This document shows positions 15,001-21,272 of a DNA stretch of 64,000 nucleotides, piece after piece. Below the pieces are notes generated by a model. It was not told where the DNA came from. It ran no database searches and worked only from the letters and a program-made list of their open reading frames with translations. This stretch comes from Aurantiacibacter gangjinensis (GTDB lineage: Bacteria; Pseudomonadota; Alphaproteobacteria; Sphingomonadales; Sphingomonadaceae). The stretch spans positions 1,259,001-1,323,000 of the forward strand of contig NZ_CP018097.1 in assembly GCF_001886695.1 (NCBI RefSeq). The letters are read 5' to 3'. Position numbers and translations under genes: made by a program. Within the stretch, counting starts at the first letter, position 1, and the number at the start of each line of letters is the position of its first letter.

Positions 15001-18000
15001 GTGCCGATTAACGATGCTCCTGTCGTGGACGCACTGATTTCCGATGCCAATTTTGACGAGGACACCTCGATCAGCGTGGCCATCGATACGGCAGCCTTCA
15101 GCGATGTCGACGGCGATGCCTTGACATTGATCGCCACGCTTGCAGGCGGTGATCCGCTGCCGGCATGGCTAGCCTTTGACGGCTCCGCATTCACCGGAAC
15201 CCCGCCGACAGACTTTAACGGCGCGCTTGCCATCGAGATAGCCGCCAACGATGGTGAGCTGACAAAAAGCCAGCAGTTCACTCTTGCTATCGATCCTGTG
15301 AACGATGCACCGGTGCTGGTGCAGGCGCTGGCCGACCAGTCGTCTGCCGAGGATGAGCCATTCGCCATCACCCTTCCAACCGGCACATTCGCAGATGTAG
15401 ATGGCGATGCGCTTTCCCTGTCCGCAAAGCTGGCCGATGGTGCGCCGCTGCCCGACTGGCTGGGCTTTGACGGCGCGACCTTCTCCGGCACGCCCCCGCA
15501 GGATTTCAATGGCAGCCTTGTCGTTACCGTGACGGCCAGCGACGGTGAATATACAGCGGCGAATAGCTTCGTGCTGACCATCGACCCGGCCAATGATGCG
15601 CCGGTTCTCACGCAAGAGCTGGTCAATGTCAGCTCGCCGGAAGATACGGCGTTTATAGTCGACCTACCTCACGGAGTATTCAGCGATGTTGACGGTGACA
15701 CGCTGACCCTCACTGCCACGCTGGCGGATGGTTCCGCTCTGCCCGAGTGGATGGCTTTCGACGGACTATCTTTCACCGGCATCCCACCGCAGGACTTCAA
15801 TGGCTCGATCGCGCTTACCGTCACGGCGAGCGACGGTGAACTGACTGCGAATGCCAGCTTCGTGCTGACCATCGATCCCGCCAACGATGCGCCTGTGCTG
15901 CTTTTGGCTATCGCCGATACCAATTCTGACGAAGATACCCCGTTTGTTATCTCGCTGCCCGCAGGCACGTTTGCCGATGTGGATGGCGATACGCTCGCCC
16001 TTACCGCGAAACTGGCGGATGGTTCCGCTCTGCCCGAGTGGATAAGTTTCGATGGCGCGGCATTCACTGGCATTCCGCCGCAAGACTTCAATGGCGTTCT
16101 GCAAATCACAGTGGTTGCAAGCGATGGCGAGTTCAACGCCAGCGATAGCTTCGCGCTGATCATCGATCCTGTAAACGACGCCCCGACTCTGGCTGGGCCG
16201 ATTGGTCATTATGTGGGTGTGGAGGACCAAGCGGTGTCGATCATGCTGCCGCTCGAGCGTTTTGCCGACGTGGATGGCGACGCGCTGTCGATCAGCGCCA
16301 CATTGGCCAACGGCGATCCGCTGCCTGCTTGGTTGACGCTAAGTGGAGGCAGCATCACCGGAAATCCTCCGCTTGACTTCAACGGCTTGCTGGAAATTCT
16401 CGTCACAGCGAGCGACGAAGAGCTTTCGGTCAGCGATGCGATTTCCATCGATATTCTACCTGTGAACGATGCGCCGGTGCTGGCGAATGCCAACGCTGAT
16501 GTCGCCTCGGACGAGGACACGTCGTTCAGCTTCGGCATCGACCCGTCGACTTTTACCGATGTGGACGACGCTACACTGACAATTACCGCCGCGCTCGCGG
16601 ACGGTAATGCATTGCCTGACTGGATGGTATTTGACGGTGCAAGTCTCTCCGGTACTCCGCCGCAAGATTACAACGGCACCTTTGAAATTCGTGTGACAGC
16701 GACGGATGCCTCCGGTCTTTCTGCCAGTGATATGTTCACGCTAACGATAGACCCGGTCAATGATGCGCCGGTGCTCAATGGCCCGTTGGGCGCGATTGTC
16801 GTCAGCGAGGACAGCCCACTCTCTCATATCCTTCCGCTTGGCAATTTCAGCGACGTCGATGGCGATGCCATAGGCTTTAGCGTCACGCTTGCTAATGGCG
16901 ATCCTCTCCCAATGTGGCTGTCGCTGAACGGTGCTATGCTCGAAGGCACGCCTCCGCAGGACGTCAACGGGGTGCTGCAAATCTTGGTGACGGCAAACGA
17001 CGGTACGCTCAGCGCCAGTGACACGATCACGCTTGATATTCTGCCGGTGAATGATGCCCCAATATTGGCGGGCACCGTTTCCGATGTCACAATCCTAGGC
17101 CGCGAAACGATCGACTGGCCGCTTCCGGCCGATCTGTTCAGCGATGTTGATGGCGACGTGCTCACGCTCTCGGCCACGTTGGCCGATGGCAGCCCGTTGC
17201 CTGACTGGATCGATTTTGACGGCACCCGCTTTACTGGCGCAGCGCCTGACGACTTCGACGGCGTGTTCACCTTCTCGGTTTCTGCGAGTGATGGCGAATA
17301 TACCGCGTCGACGAGTTTTACAGCGACAATCATCGATCCCAATGATCCGCCGGTTGCGATGGACGACGGCGTTTTTGTCGGCTTGCAGACACAAGATCTG
17401 ACAATCCTTGCATCTGATCTGCTCGCAAATGACAGCGATCCCGATGACGACGCTATCAGCATCACTAACCTCACAGCATCGGGCGTCGGCGCAGTCAGCT
17501 TCGATGCTGACGGAAATGTCGTTTATACGGTCGACAGTACGTTCATAGGAACCGACACTTTCTCCTATACGATCAGCGACGGTGATGAGAGCGCGGTCGG
17601 CACCGTTACCGTTCGTATCGACAGCCTGTTCGAAGACTTCTCTGAAGGTACGAGCGGCGATGACAAGCTGTTCGGCAACAACAAGGAGGCCAATGCCATC
17701 GCAGGCGGTGCGGGCGACGATCACCTTAAGGGCGGCAAGGAGAATGATCGTCTTGCAGGCGGCGACGGCGACGACAAATTGCAGGGTCTGTCCGGCGACG
17801 ATCAGCTGTGGGGCAATTCCGGTAATGACGAGCTGATCGGTAATGGCGGTTATGATACCGCCTACTACTTCGGCTCGCGCAGCACCTATGTGATCCGCAC
17901 CGTCAGTGGCGAAGTGCGGGTTGTGGATACCGCACCGACAATTGATGGCGATGACGGTATCGATACGATCGGCAGCATCGAACTCCTGTCTTTCAAGAAC

Positions 18001-19878
18001 GGCGATACCGCCTCCGTTGTCTCACCCATTATTCTGGATTTAGGCGGCGACGGCATCCGGACGCTCAGCGCCACCGAGAGCGATGCGCGCTTCGATCTCG
18101 ACAAGGATGGGCTCGCTGATGATACGAGCTGGATCAGCAGCGACGAGGCATTTCTCTATCTTGACCGGGACGGAAACGGCACGATGTCAGGGGTCGAGGA
18201 AATCAGCTTCGTCGACGATGTCGAGGACGCTTCGACTGACCTTGAAGGCCTTGCCGCGTTTGACAGCAATGGTGACGGCGTTCTCGATGCGAGTGACGAG
18301 CGGTTCGGCGAATTCGGCGTCTGGCGCGATGCCGATGGCGATGGCGCGATCGATACCGGTGAGACAGCTGGCCTTGCTGAGGTCGGCATTGCCTCAATCA
18401 ATCTCACAGGCACGCCAGTGGACGGGACGACCGAATTTGGCGAAGTCGCGGTCATCAATACCGGCAGTTACACGCTGACCAGCGGCGTCACACGCGAATT
18501 CGCCGATGCCGCGCTGACCTATTTCTCCGCAGCGACCAATCTGCCGGAGCTCACAACAGTGAGCTACAATTACAGTCGCAAAAAGAAAAAGTACCGTTTG
18601 GAAATCGCTGGCGGCTCGGTTTCGCTTGTGCCGAAGTCTTCCAAGAACGCAATCGATCCAGGGGCAGGGCAGCTGGGTGCCAATACGATCATGACGTTCC
18701 GTGGCAAGAGCTACGGTATGTTCGCGCCTGTCGTGCTTGATCTTGATGGCGACGGCGTTGAGCTGGTGAAGCGCAAAAAATCCGATGCCAGCTTCGACTA
18801 CAATGGTGATGGCGTAGCCGACGATACCGGCTGGGTGAAAAGCGATGATGGCTTCCTTGTCATCGACCGCAACAATGACGGGCTTATTACCGAAGCGTCA
18901 GAGCTTTCGCTGGCCGCCGAACATGAAGACGCGCGCAGTGGGCTCCAAGGCTTGGCCTGGCTCGACAGCAATGGTGACGGACGCGTGGATGCTGATGATG
19001 CGCGCTTCGGTGAACTGCGCGTCTGGCAGGATTACAACAGCGACGGGCGCACGGATACTGGCGAATTGCGCAATCTTGCCGATGCAGGCTTTGTTTCTAT
19101 CTCGCTGACAGCGACGGGAAGCGATTTCCGCACAAAACTGGATCGCAATGCGGTGGTCTCCACGGCCACCTTCACCCGTGCTGATGGCTCAGTATCTACT
19201 GCGGCTGATGTGTCGCTGGCCTATCGTCCTTCGCAGACAGCCGGGGGCACCGTATCGGTGGGTGCACCTGATCCGTCGCGCGCTATCACCACGGCCATTC
19301 AGTCCTTGGTCGACTGGCGCGATTATGCTGGCCTTAGCGAAGCAATGTCGGTTGGCGGAGGCGCGGCCTCAGCAACGTGGGGAGCGCGTTTTGACCGAAA
19401 CTTGAATGCATTTCTGGAGCAGCTTGCTGTACGTAATGAGCGCAGCGGCAAGGTGGACAGTGTCTTCAACTACCCCATGGCAGAGGCACCGCGGTTCTGG
19501 CTCGACGATTTCCTTCGTGCCCCGCTTGAGCGCGCCGAATTCTCATCAGCATCGACGGTTGCAATGTCAGACGGAGCCCACACGCAGATAATGCCATTTG
19601 AACGTGTCCGACTTGAGGATCTTGACGCGGCAGACAATGCGCTGGTCGCTGCCAATGACGACGACCGGGTCACGCAGGATCTGCCACACGAACGAGCGCA
19701 ATCGATTGAATTCAACGGAACGGCTGCGGCGGCGCTGCCAGAAGACTTAGCCGATCCTGAGATTGCAAACCGCTTGGCGATGATCCGTCAGGATCTGGCC
19801 ACGTTCGGCGTGCGAGAGCAAGACGAGACGAACCGCTTTGGCCTTGCGCCGACTGATACTTACGACTGGTATCTTTGA
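1..19878 (+). CDS. Giant RTX / cadherin-like secreted calcium-binding protein (5' end outside window)
   Basis: The frame is open from base 1, so the start lies upstream; 6625 residues are visible. Bases 1-9120 hold about 20 units of the haemolysin-type calcium-binding related kind. Each has GGxGxD nonapeptides, a 'Y.F..G.G.D.I.D' stretch and a closing 'F.DGT.W'. Seven tandem-95 (cadherin-like, 'NDAP...ANDxDxDGD') repeats follow (9130-11250), then more RTX repeats (11270-12680), eight more tandem-95 repeats (12690-15010), eight dystroglycan-type repeats (15010-17340), one tandem-95 repeat and a last RTX patch (17650-17840). Two related EF-hand-like modules rich in 'DxDGDG' follow (18020-18420 and 18730-19130). 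The last 250 residues have no recognised domain and end in DWYL. Proteins of this build are usually exported by a type I system that reads a C-terminal signal, and act as surface adhesins; that is inference, and no secretion genes are in the window. No internal stop or frameshift is apparent. Confidence 0.93.
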   Translation: MQDIEGILQPRASDYLRFAHLTPTDVYLYKDGEDLVIQEIATGHTVTIRDQFDGRWPGLFGGDYSDNTEIVEIVFADGTVWDFVDMAYAASHPLDSNDVVFGTSSIDVLDGGAGNDILRGGGDGDLYMFKQGYGEDTIIDAEDNPFRNGIDIVSFGDGISADSISLQRIGDSNDFTIYLLDENGERTGDSLTIQGQFFQQNAFITTLRPNQIELLVFEDGSFLDEEQIRKRVLEEARTDGEDAIFGFGEAETLDGGAGDDLLAGGDGSDTYIFERGYGNDVIQDSSFEVGIGVSETENTLVLNGISADDIEILREPGSQTVQLRVKDTGEVVTLKNQFLVTYAFWIIWEDNVDHIQFGDGTIWDQDRLGREILAQESTDGDDTIIGFDWNDTLDGGAGDDLLQGGLFSDRYIFSKGYGHDRIFDTGEGRHLLLPAGFDVLEITDTDLFGIDFSRAANDLTLTIRETGDSLTLVGQYNRLADTVIEQLMFDGLAVAWTDLGADDIDLIGTDGDDVLIGTHYAETIDGRGGDDILRGSSDGDIYLFDIGYGNDIIDDKIDHGNWRADDRVRFGADVVYDDVRFSKEGDDLLISFVGYTDTLRVSGQFGSVLKGVEIFEFFGGSEITISDVEEILQISGGTRGDNVLTGFEDRENILDGREGDDQLFGGYFGDTYLFGTNYDFDTITEKTDASSQEGAQDRVVFGELVSPDDVILRREGTDIVITLADSLEQLRIIDGLGERRIEIFDFADGTIWGETEIFEALLRGTDGDDLIHGFEDRGDVLDGGLGSDDLRGYTGGDTYRFDVGYGQDAIEDTGGIDRIEMGERVSADMLAFEAHGDDLVIRIPSTGDSLLVRSGLLDASKIESIVLVDGFTYEYEDVRNALIAGQVTDNDDIVVGFADRSDRIEGGLGNDELKGLTGDDLYVIGENPGLDIISDTGGIDRVRFDAGSRALMQVRRLDPESGDIAISFAGLDGETIVRGAISGDSRIEEYEFSNGDVLTAEDIRALIIESAATGGNDLIQGFPDAGAPPATFDGGRGDDIIVGQSGSDTYIFHRFDGADTIIDTGSGTDVLQVEGYAFADLSFAYLYDGSSDVVVEFANSDDRIILRGQADTGLAGIEEIRLGDDTVITRAEIASGLRSDTEGFLNFTDDDDTINGTSGEDFITGGAGGDTLQGAGGNDTYVFNLGDEYDTIRDTGGVDTLVFGAGIAPSDIRFTMRNTNDALLYVGADGDWLFIDELFNGSYRIEQFVFEDGTVWTQDDMAVQARSATEGDDTLFVPLNFGGALYGLGGDDTLEGGSAAEQFYGGDGNDVIEGIGGNDIYVGGKGDDKIYDLSGDDLYLFDKGDGQDLIYESNGTDTLRFGEGILPDEIAVERINNDIVLILPDDDRVTFKNWYSRTNWRVDVIEFADGTTWTNTMVEAMTERPPLATAGDDVIDLSTTYPDIDALGGNDVVNGTWDNNVITGGPGDDTLNGASADDTYHFNLGDGQDFIDEAGGFDRIVFGEGIDPKDIEFIDEGLSLALRIIGSDDRIEIGNGLQFETDVIEESVFANGTVLTWADMVAAKLQSTDGDDNIIGSYLEDEATGGPGRDVLQLGSGGDRYYFNLGDGHDIIDEVRSYDLNRLYFGPGITPDDILVIDRGDGDVQLAIRGTNDSVTIIDQTRYTNTLNTIGIKAFHFDDGTILADSVMLANIVSAAEGDAELYGAFPTDPFAGEPYISSLGGGGEEFPPEVIASGTNISINLDRPNRTYTNFVVGAGGTEIWIEEEAFGSFVNFEYGDDPFATGHLSWGEHPGGALLVVSRLGDGSDAEPVALLESVDPADLISDQFWQGFMPDGSSGTVEVTIDAQSTYLATSLDEILHIQIPDYYWAAGGDDTLLGDDTSNYLDGAEGADVIDAGGGDDSIYNYTDLKVDFLTGGAGADTFEIDLWSRPIAIFGFPHEVDVITDFTPGIDKLDFSIDMGLVEKVPFIFFGTELWGTSSSVQINSFLFDGDGADTVISLRVNETTNIPFLRLLGVAPGAIDTDAIDLFSYQSYVPPTNDPDGPSGLQLLGDSGDNYLYGDDFDDWIYGDTGDDRLWGYAGNDILEGGSGNDYLYGGTGDDTYVIRNYAGHVHISETSGTDRIVFAEGITVDDIVFAGGSNGDLDITNLLTGGTVSISRHGRFEQRIETFEFADGTVLAEEDVIALIGWGDGDDFVFGRVDGGLIQGFGGNDNLVGTIHADILDGGSGNDYLMGDYGIDTYLFGNGTGQDTAYEWDDLTTDHDIVQVAAGITLADLVVTYDWGDLTVAILGTSDRLTLEALDWVGFDRFDFHFSDGSVVSSAQLYELAFAATQGADDIDFSDSSTARTIDMLGGNDYLQASPFDDNASGGAGDDNLYGDNGNDILSGDSGNDYISGDSGDDTLIGGAGNDSMDGGPDADTYVIELGDGQDTIGGSSTDGVDTIVFGAGISPDDLRMVFDGNTLELHLDGGNQRVTITNAFSYTGWSIGSISFDDGTVWDAAYIAEQRPSGTEGDDTLTGTAGDDRILALGGIDSVSAGEGNDYIDGGAGADTLSGQLGDDTYFFARGSGADTIIDGGTGGTDRILLDAGITPADVQVTAYNADYRISILGTNDRITVRDGLHVVDSGVDVLEFADGTIWTAQDLRDLAYGGTAAADRITADNDGVAISGQAGDDRLTGGLGNDSIRGGTGNDIVFDLTGGDDTYYFAAGDGRDVVRDTAGSNTLVVEGIALSDLTVRRFEAGNSDLLLDFGNGASILLLGGLDAASSIASLVFADTGNTLDHAALVARAIADLANDGNNYIVGTAEGELIQGGAGNDNLAGLGGDDTYVFASGDGVDRIVDTSGTADRLLLSDYFADDVTQLFRSPPAGHDLVIAFTNGDRVVLADALLEDDTGVDIIEFADGETWSPDALRPALLAALDAPGDARIWGFAGNDQLAGGLGDDELHGLAGDDTYTFRAGDGHDLIEDNGGGFDRLVVDGYNAADVQLTRLYFGSAGVVMTFVGNDTDSITLVNMLADGDDAIEEISFADGTVWDRNAVDAILGNHAPVANPDGFRDLVQGTTLEISAASILGNDFDADGDPVSIHALGEVVGGSAVLNADGSINFTADADFTGVARIEYVVTDGRQGFVDTALALRVRPVAEAKDDFGLNVNEDDTLVIRSRTVLANDTDGDRMEIAQVKDVVGGIAALSSNGDITFTPDANFNGKGYFTYVANTPEGGRDEARVEIDVLPVNDTPVALGDNLGLATDEGTPLFVSAATLAGVLANDSDIDGDQLTIVSVSGNANIAAQIDTDGSLLLSPVGDFFGDTSFTYQVSDGAGGFATASVAVTVRPVNDAPVATLDMLTTAEDTLLFFSGDVLTANDYDVDGDPLTIVAVSIVSGGGTVELFENNTILYDPGANFNGTASFRYTLDDGQGGITSQSVDVDVTPVNDAPTAVEDSAQGRSPIAELFGTQDQTLRFDASILLRNDYDIDDPDNSLVLNTVSNAGHGTVELGDDGFITFTPDEGYWGMATFSYVISDPQNAVTDGSVSLYFRPTGNVGPTAGWDEFTGIEDTPIVITMAEILANDFDPNGDPLTVIGPDTSNSPGGLLKDWYYNDNGDLVLVPKDDVTGTHTFSYRVSDGEFSDGGLIDVTFEGTPDAPTALDDTGFASGAQRPLVLRVEDLLANDYDIDKSTYSLSAGWVHKYGESEVVLDSLLNLSTGSWSIYDSDFIVIEFDPAYTGSIDFDYLIDDQTGLYDVGHVESFIRAERDLVISGTDRRDLLIGSALDETMIGLGGVDDLYGREGDDVLRGGDGADLLDGGEGFDIADFSDSNVGLRMDILARIGQGGYAEGDELESIEGLIGSERGDQLYGTLGTNMLDGRGGDDIIHGRDGDDALLGGAGDDFIDGGLGADIVDGGEGVDTANYSDSAEGVTVSLVDGTGFGGAAEGDTLSSIENVIGTLHEDNLTGDDNDNVLDGGRSDDVLIGGAGDDHLVGGRGGDVLDGGEGVDTADYSISATGVSIDLATDTASGGDADGDTISNIENLIGSADADVLLGDDGENVIAGGDGADVIDGRGGHDLLDFSDADGGVTIDLGAGSGSRGEANGDTYTNIEDVRGSLYSDVMTGDAGDNLIDGNRGDDDLSGGGGSDTYILGNGTGQDVIREAALDADTDMLRIVDGYAAESVSLYYDGNDLIVELEQGDGFTVDLVRIVDHFTGGGSGIESIVFDDGTVWDRATIDANAAATRFQAEDDLVFWADEDSPFTFDSAILTVNDGGDPDGTLTVFQVSDISGGSATLNDDGTITFLGAQDFNGDAFFAYKVTDGSGRVSTARVEVNIRPVNDDPYAQDDGTFIINEDELFNIPVGWLLENDGDIDGDSLTVVGFSSTEEDHGSAESIAAGYVTFRPEADYSGTAGFSYRVSDGNGGEAWAHVTLEVRPVNDAPRIGNDSASVRSGSDVLISVASLLANDSDPEGDGFAFDSLGEAANGTVVLEEVNGQQMVRFTPTDGYVGPADFTYTIVEDGTGLTGSGSVAVTVLPPNDPPTARNDSFEGIEDIPLVLTQAQLLANDSDPNGDVLTVTRLDDFPEHGSVAFDDNGNVVFTPAENYNGPASFYYWMSDGEFERQATVNVTIAPQNDAPVVTDDPGPFVGDEDSVIVLRAADMFANDSDPEGDLLEFAEFETDIGTLERDGINLLLTPPANFNGTITVRYRARDEKGLISENWASVTVEVTDLPDKPEAGDDVFVTDEDVPLAITAAELLANDTDADGSAIRVSAVGNAVNGTVSLEDGVVTFTPDPDFYGTAAFDYTVTDDDAGPATGHVTITVAPVNDAPRVKSDVLATDEDVALHLVPSALLGNDLDPDGDEISIVGVQAITEGATAVLEDDGSVTLTPPADVHGLVTFAYTVADINGAESTTSISVFVASVNDAPIANNDGPLEVDEDQVMLVAVSDLLANDFDADGDTLNLSVAAVVGGTATIDGDFLRFVPDADRNGAASVGLTVSDGNGGTASSSLAIDIVPINDAPVVDALISDANFDEDTSISVAIDTAAFSDVDGDALTLIATLAGGDPLPAWLAFDGSAFTGTPPTDFNGALAIEIAANDGELTKSQQFTLAIDPVNDAPVLVQALADQSSAEDEPFAITLPTGTFADVDGDALSLSAKLADGAPLPDWLGFDGATFSGTPPQDFNGSLVVTVTASDGEYTAANSFVLTIDPANDAPVLTQELVNVSSPEDTAFIVDLPHGVFSDVDGDTLTLTATLADGSALPEWMAFDGLSFTGIPPQDFNGSIALTVTASDGELTANASFVLTIDPANDAPVLLLAIADTNSDEDTPFVISLPAGTFADVDGDTLALTAKLADGSALPEWISFDGAAFTGIPPQDFNGVLQITVVASDGEFNASDSFALIIDPVNDAPTLAGPIGHYVGVEDQAVSIMLPLERFADVDGDALSISATLANGDPLPAWLTLSGGSITGNPPLDFNGLLEILVTASDEELSVSDAISIDILPVNDAPVLANANADVASDEDTSFSFGIDPSTFTDVDDATLTITAALADGNALPDWMVFDGASLSGTPPQDYNGTFEIRVTATDASGLSASDMFTLTIDPVNDAPVLNGPLGAIVVSEDSPLSHILPLGNFSDVDGDAIGFSVTLANGDPLPMWLSLNGAMLEGTPPQDVNGVLQILVTANDGTLSASDTITLDILPVNDAPILAGTVSDVTILGRETIDWPLPADLFSDVDGDVLTLSATLADGSPLPDWIDFDGTRFTGAAPDDFDGVFTFSVSASDGEYTASTSFTATIIDPNDPPVAMDDGVFVGLQTQDLTILASDLLANDSDPDDDAISITNLTASGVGAVSFDADGNVVYTVDSTFIGTDTFSYTISDGDESAVGTVTVRIDSLFEDFSEGTSGDDKLFGNNKEANAIAGGAGDDHLKGGKENDRLAGGDGDDKLQGLSGDDQLWGNSGNDELIGNGGYDTAYYFGSRSTYVIRTVSGEVRVVDTAPTIDGDDGIDTIGSIELLSFKNGDTASVVSPIILDLGGDGIRTLSATESDARFDLDKDGLADDTSWISSDEAFLYLDRDGNGTMSGVEEISFVDDVEDASTDLEGLAAFDSNGDGVLDASDERFGEFGVWRDADGDGAIDTGETAGLAEVGIASINLTGTPVDGTTEFGEVAVINTGSYTLTSGVTREFADAALTYFSAATNLPELTTVSYNYSRKKKKYRLEIAGGSVSLVPKSSKNAIDPGAGQLGANTIMTFRGKSYGMFAPVVLDLDGDGVELVKRKKSDASFDYNGDGVADDTGWVKSDDGFLVIDRNNDGLITEASELSLAAEHEDARSGLQGLAWLDSNGDGRVDADDARFGELRVWQDYNSDGRTDTGELRNLADAGFVSISLTATGSDFRTKLDRNAVVSTATFTRADGSVSTAADVSLAYRPSQTAGGTVSVGAPDPSRAITTAIQSLVDWRDYAGLSEAMSVGGGAASATWGARFDRNLNAFLEQLAVRNERSGKVDSVFNYPMAEAPRFWLDDFLRAPLERAEFSSASTVAMSDGAHTQIMPFERVRLEDLDAADNALVAANDDDRVTQDLPHERAQSIEFNGTAAAALPEDLADPEIANRLAMIRQDLATFGVREQDETNRFGLAPTDTYDWYL
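15010..17340 (+). repeat. Eight tandem 97-residue dystroglycan-type cadherin repeats
   Basis: The 'AAYGATGC' codons of the NDAP motif recur at 15010, 15301, 15592, 15883, 16174, 16465, 16759 and 17050, and an NDPP variant closes the array at 17341. Spacing is 291 bases for seven units and 294 for one. Each unit reads roughly 'F.DVDGD.L...A.LADG..LP.W..FDG..F.G.PPQDFNG...I.V.ASDGE...S..F.L.IDP'. Units 3 and 4 share identical stretches at the nucleotide level. This is the He_PIG/CADG type of immunoglobulin-like fold, expected to form a long calcium-dependent stalk. Confidence 0.9.
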
Positions 19879-20183
19879 TGGTGTGAGCGGCTGTTACCGA
19901 TCAGGTGAGCGTCTATCTTCCTTTGACATGTCTAGCTTTCTGAAGATGCAACAGAATACAATGGCCACAAGGCTTTGCGCAAACAGGAACGGATAATTGC
20001 GGAGTTTTCAGCGTAAATGAAGGAATTGCGCGGAATCTCGAAACCAGAGGAAAGTAGTTCTTAGCGGCAGAAACTGGGCCGATTGCAGAACGTCCGCTTT
20101 GCGGTTTGTAGCGCGTAGACCTGACATTGCGACATCAGCTCGATTTTCTGGAATTGGGGAGCGAGCCTCGACGCGCGAGCTTG
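19879..20183. other. Intergenic region after the giant gene
   Basis: About 305 bases between the end of the giant gene and the leftward ImmA gene. I see no convincing ORF, RNA gene or strong terminator hairpin. A copy of 'GTCCGCTTTGCGG' at about 20090 resembles one arm of the inverted repeat at 24710-24774. Confidence 0.5.
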
Positions 20184-20765
20184 TTAGCCGCGAGCCCTAC
20201 GCTTTCGCGCATTGGAAAGCTGGTAATCAACCCCGGTCATGCGGATTCGCCATGTTAGCATCTGACTACTCACCTGAAAGTTGTTCATAGCTTGATGGTC
20301 GGTCATTCCCGTCCGGCGAATTCTCAAAAGCGCTGGACGCGGGAGAAGCAATGTTCCCGCTAGCCAATCCGCCTCATCTTCTTGGTCTTGGTTGTAGGAG
20401 GTAGGGACGAAATGACCATCTGCGGTCAATCCCGCCGAGGTGAGCTCATGGCCGAGCAAGATATGGGAAAGCTCGTGCATGATGACGCTATTTTGGCGCG
20501 GTTCGGACTGGCTAGAATTGACGACTATCAGATGCTTCTCACCAACCCGCATTGTGAAGGCTGACCAACTGTCGGGGTCTGTGACGGTCAGCTGCACCAA
20601 GTCGTCACCACTCACTCCCGCGATGTCTGCTTCGGTCCAAACCAGAATGTCATACGCAGCAGCGACCTTGCGCGCACTCAAGGGAGCGTCGGGCTGGAGG
20701 CCGAACTTCTTGCGAATCTCGACAGATCGTCGCTCGCTTTGTGCCTTGAAGCCCCGCTTGAGCAT
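20184..20765 (-). CDS. ImmA/IrrE-family metallopeptidase
   Basis: 193 residues. The zinc-protease signature HELSH lies at residues 97-101, and the third-ligand region 'EDEADWLAGTLLLP' starts at residue 129; both are diagnostic of the ImmA/IrrE (DUF955) family. Members cleave or inactivate a partner XRE-type repressor, usually in mobile elements or as toxin-antitoxin-like pairs. The gene follows the XRE gene at 20767-21087 with a TGA-T-ATG junction, so the two are translationally coupled. The predicted partner is that upstream repressor. Confidence 0.9.
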   Translation of the reverse strand: MLKRGFKAQSERRSVEIRKKFGLQPDAPLSARKVAAAYDILVWTEADIAGVSGDDLVQLTVTDPDSWSAFTMRVGEKHLIVVNSSQSEPRQNSVIMHELSHILLGHELTSAGLTADGHFVPTSYNQDQEDEADWLAGTLLLPRPALLRIRRTGMTDHQAMNNFQVSSQMLTWRIRMTGVDYQLSNARKRRARG

Positions 20766-20766
20766 A

Positions 20767-21087
20767 TCAGTGTCCTGCTACGTCGCTCACCTGGGCTTTG
20801 AATTGTTCTTCCGCCCTCTCAATGAGCCGAGCAAGCGACTGTGCGGTATTCGGCTCGAGGGTTTGGTCTTTCTTAAAGGCGATCTGGAGGCCACCCATCG
20901 CAGTGAACTTTGTGACCTCTTCACCGATCCAATCGCAGACCTTCTTCAATGTCACCTGATCGGGAATATGGCCGCTCTCGATCTTTGAAAGCGTTGTGGG
21001 ACTAATTCCGATCTCGCGCGCAGCAGCTCTGACTCCCATGCTCCCGCGTTTTTGGAGGACAAGCCGTCCTAGGTCTTCGAGTTGCAT
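20767..21087 (-). CDS. XRE-family helix-turn-helix regulator
   Basis: 106 residues from an ATG at 21087, chosen because GGAGAGG lies 4 bases upstream; a longer frame to 21207 has no comparable ribosome site. The N-terminal 65 residues form an XRE/Cro helix-turn-helix ('GVRAAAREIGISPTTLSKIESG'-type, residues about 17-37). The C-terminal part is unassigned. It pairs with the downstream ImmA-type peptidase and probably represses its own promoter. A small palindrome and an inverted repeat lie immediately upstream (21114-21164). Confidence 0.85.
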   Translation of the reverse strand: MQLEDLGRLVLQKRGSMGVRAAAREIGISPTTLSKIESGHIPDQVTLKKVCDWIGEEVTKFTAMGGLQIAFKKDQTLEPNTAQSLARLIERAEEQFKAQVSDVAGH

Positions 21088-21113
21088 TCCCTCTCCTGTC
21101 CACAGATTTGGTA

Positions 21114-21164
21114 TTACTGTAACAATATGGTGGACACCTACCTGCCGAAGCGGTAAGTGTCCAC
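21114..21164. promoter_or_regulatory. Candidate operator region of the XRE/ImmA pair
   Basis: TTACTGTAA (21114-21122) is an odd-centred palindrome 27 bases upstream of the XRE start. It is followed by a perfect 8-base inverted repeat, GTGGACAC (21130-21137) and GTGTCCAC (21157-21164), separated by 19 bases. The location suits autoregulation. The GTGGACAC arms could instead be remnants of insertion-sequence ends. Confidence 0.4.
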
Positions 21165-21272
21165 GAAACTGGTGCAGTTGTGAATCACAGCTCAGCCAAG
21201 AGCACAAGGAATTTTTCAGGTGGGTGACCCCTATTCACAGGAGCGCGCAGAATTTGAGGGGCTTCCAAAGCG

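Noticed and set aside
21130-21164. Insertion sequence bounded by GTGGACAC / GTGTCCAC
   Set aside because: Only 19 bases separate the arms, and no transposase or target duplication is visible; it is kept only as a possible operator.
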